Source: Tetrapisispora phaffii CBS 4417 (Eukaryota > Ascomycota > Saccharomycetes > Saccharomycetales > Saccharomycetaceae). From it: a stretch of DNA of 64,000 nucleotides. The stretch's first letter is position 1; each line of letters starts with the position of its first letter. The stretch spans positions 186,001 through 250,000 of the forward strand of contig NC_016522.1 in assembly GCF_000236905.1 (NCBI RefSeq), in the 5' to 3' direction. Of this stretch, positions 63,145 to 64,000 are shown piece after piece. The notes beneath the pieces are model-generated. The model was given only the letters and a program-made list of their open reading frames with translations, was not told the DNA's origin and made no database searches. Both the position numbers and the translations under genes were made by a program.

Positions 63145-64000
63145 TGCTCAAAGACAAGCGTAAAGCCAAAAAGAAAGTAAATAGGGAAGCAGAACAGGAG
63201 TATATTGGAGCTGCTATTGATGATATGTATACAGATACTAGTTACCAAACAATTTAATAGTTATCTTCGAAATATACGTTGAATGGATTAAAGCAACAAC
63301 AATCAAAAGTAAAGAAAGAGAATATAATTTAATCTATAGCGAGATGCAATAGAAATTTCCTTGAAAACAAAAGTGAATACGTCTGTTCCCAATTAAAAAG
63401 TAAAGCAACACAACCGGGTTTTATCTAAGATCAAAATTATCAATTAGCAAATGATTATCTATTATTTAATGAATCTAATAAATATATTTAAATATTTATA
63501 TTACTAAGTTTATATTCTTATATGTTAGTAGATTACGACTTGTCTATTTTTTGACTTTTCTTAATTGTCAAATGGCTTCCAATTGAAAAAGGCTGAAGGG
63601 AATAGTTACCCGGATACATGGATTGTTATGGTTACCATGGATGGGAGAGGTAGAAGAGAATACTCTCTCACTTATTGTCTATATATGAGTGAATGTAATG
63701 CAGCTTGAAGTTCAATACAGGACTAACAGGTTAACGCAGCTACTTGGTTTTTTATCTTGGACTGTCGTCCATTACAAGAATTGTAGTTTTTTAAAACAGC
63801 TGAGACCAACCTCTTATAAGGAGCAAGGTCAAGGGCGCAAACTTGGGATGTGCAGTCCAGCCCATGATTTGATAGTTCTAGGTAACCAAAGGATCTCTAC
63901 ATGTCTGCTAAGTTATGTCCACGATGGCTATCGACAGCAACTCTCCTCAGCAGCTAGCCTCAGTGGCTGTCGCTGTAGTCACATGATAGATACTGCCAAT
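63145..64000. promoter_or_regulatory. Upstream region of the PCL-type cyclin, to window end
   Basis: These 856 bp have no convincing gene. The half nearest the cyclin is very AT-rich. From about 63540 the composition becomes more GC-rich, with a Reb1-type TTACCCG (63606-63612) and a GTCACATG sequence at 63975-63982 close to the edge. Whether the GC-richer part belongs to a gene outside the window cannot be told. Confidence 0.45.
63606..63612 (-). promoter_or_regulatory. Reb1-type site TTACCCG
   Basis: TTACCCG, with a following G, is an exact Reb1 site 462 bp upstream of the cyclin start. Motif match only; it may serve a gene beyond the right edge. Confidence 0.42.

Overview
This is a budding-yeast nuclear chromosome segment from the Saccharomycetaceae. 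It is strongly AT-rich and densely packed with mostly intronless ORFs. It has a Saccharomyces-type intron (GTATGT, TACTAAC, CAG) in a RUB1-like gene, a tRNA-Arg(ACG) with a Ty-like LTR just upstream, and promoter motifs of the S. cerevisiae type (Reb1, PAC/RRPE, MCB, Gcn4). Nearly every gene is a clear homologue of an S. cerevisiae gene, recognised by domain motifs, length and neighbourhood. No search was run, so all names are assignments from memory.

Layout. 0-2.2 kb: 3' end of DOP1, MTQ2 (eRF1 methyltransferase), and a spliced RUB1. 2.6-15.5 kb: an mRNA-processing cluster of CLF1 (splicing), MSL5 (branchpoint binding), CFT2 (cleavage/polyadenylation) and HPR1 (THO export complex), then AVL9 (secretion). 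15.5-17.3 kb: tRNA-Arg(ACG), an LTR and about 1 kb of unexplained sequence. 17.3-22.6 kb: a small YCII-domain protein and the vacuolar ABC transporter YCF1. 23.5-27.6 kb: a BTB/POZ protein (YDR132C/YLR108C type), FIN1 and REX3. 28.3-43.0 kb: MDN1, the giant midasin AAA ATPase of 60S ribosome assembly. 43.2-49.0 kb: LCL2, CDC45, APC9, ERG27. 49.5-61.8 kb: MTC5 (SEA complex), the pentafunctional ARO1, SWF1 and CHA4. 62.0-63.1 kb: a Pho85-type cyclin (PCL6/PCL7 family), then an intergenic tail.

The main large-scale signal is gene order. In S. cerevisiae these genes lie on two sister regions from the whole-genome duplication, chromosome IV (YDR141C down to YDR126W) and chromosome XII (YLR117C down to YLR098C). 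Here the two series are interleaved in one strand-consistent order, and both are monotonic. Several S. cerevisiae members of the same regions (SEN2, SAC6, HOG1, RGP1, AHP1) are absent. I infer a post-duplication yeast that resolved its duplicated copies independently of Saccharomyces, as Vanderwaltozyma and Tetrapisispora did. The PCL-type cyclin fits neither series, so a rearrangement breakpoint probably lies between 61.8 and 63.1 kb.

The genes are ordinary housekeeping genes rather than one pathway. I found no convincing new multi-gene system. The least explained parts are the LTR and coding-like relic near 16-17 kb, and the YCII-domain gene, which I cannot match to S. cerevisiae.
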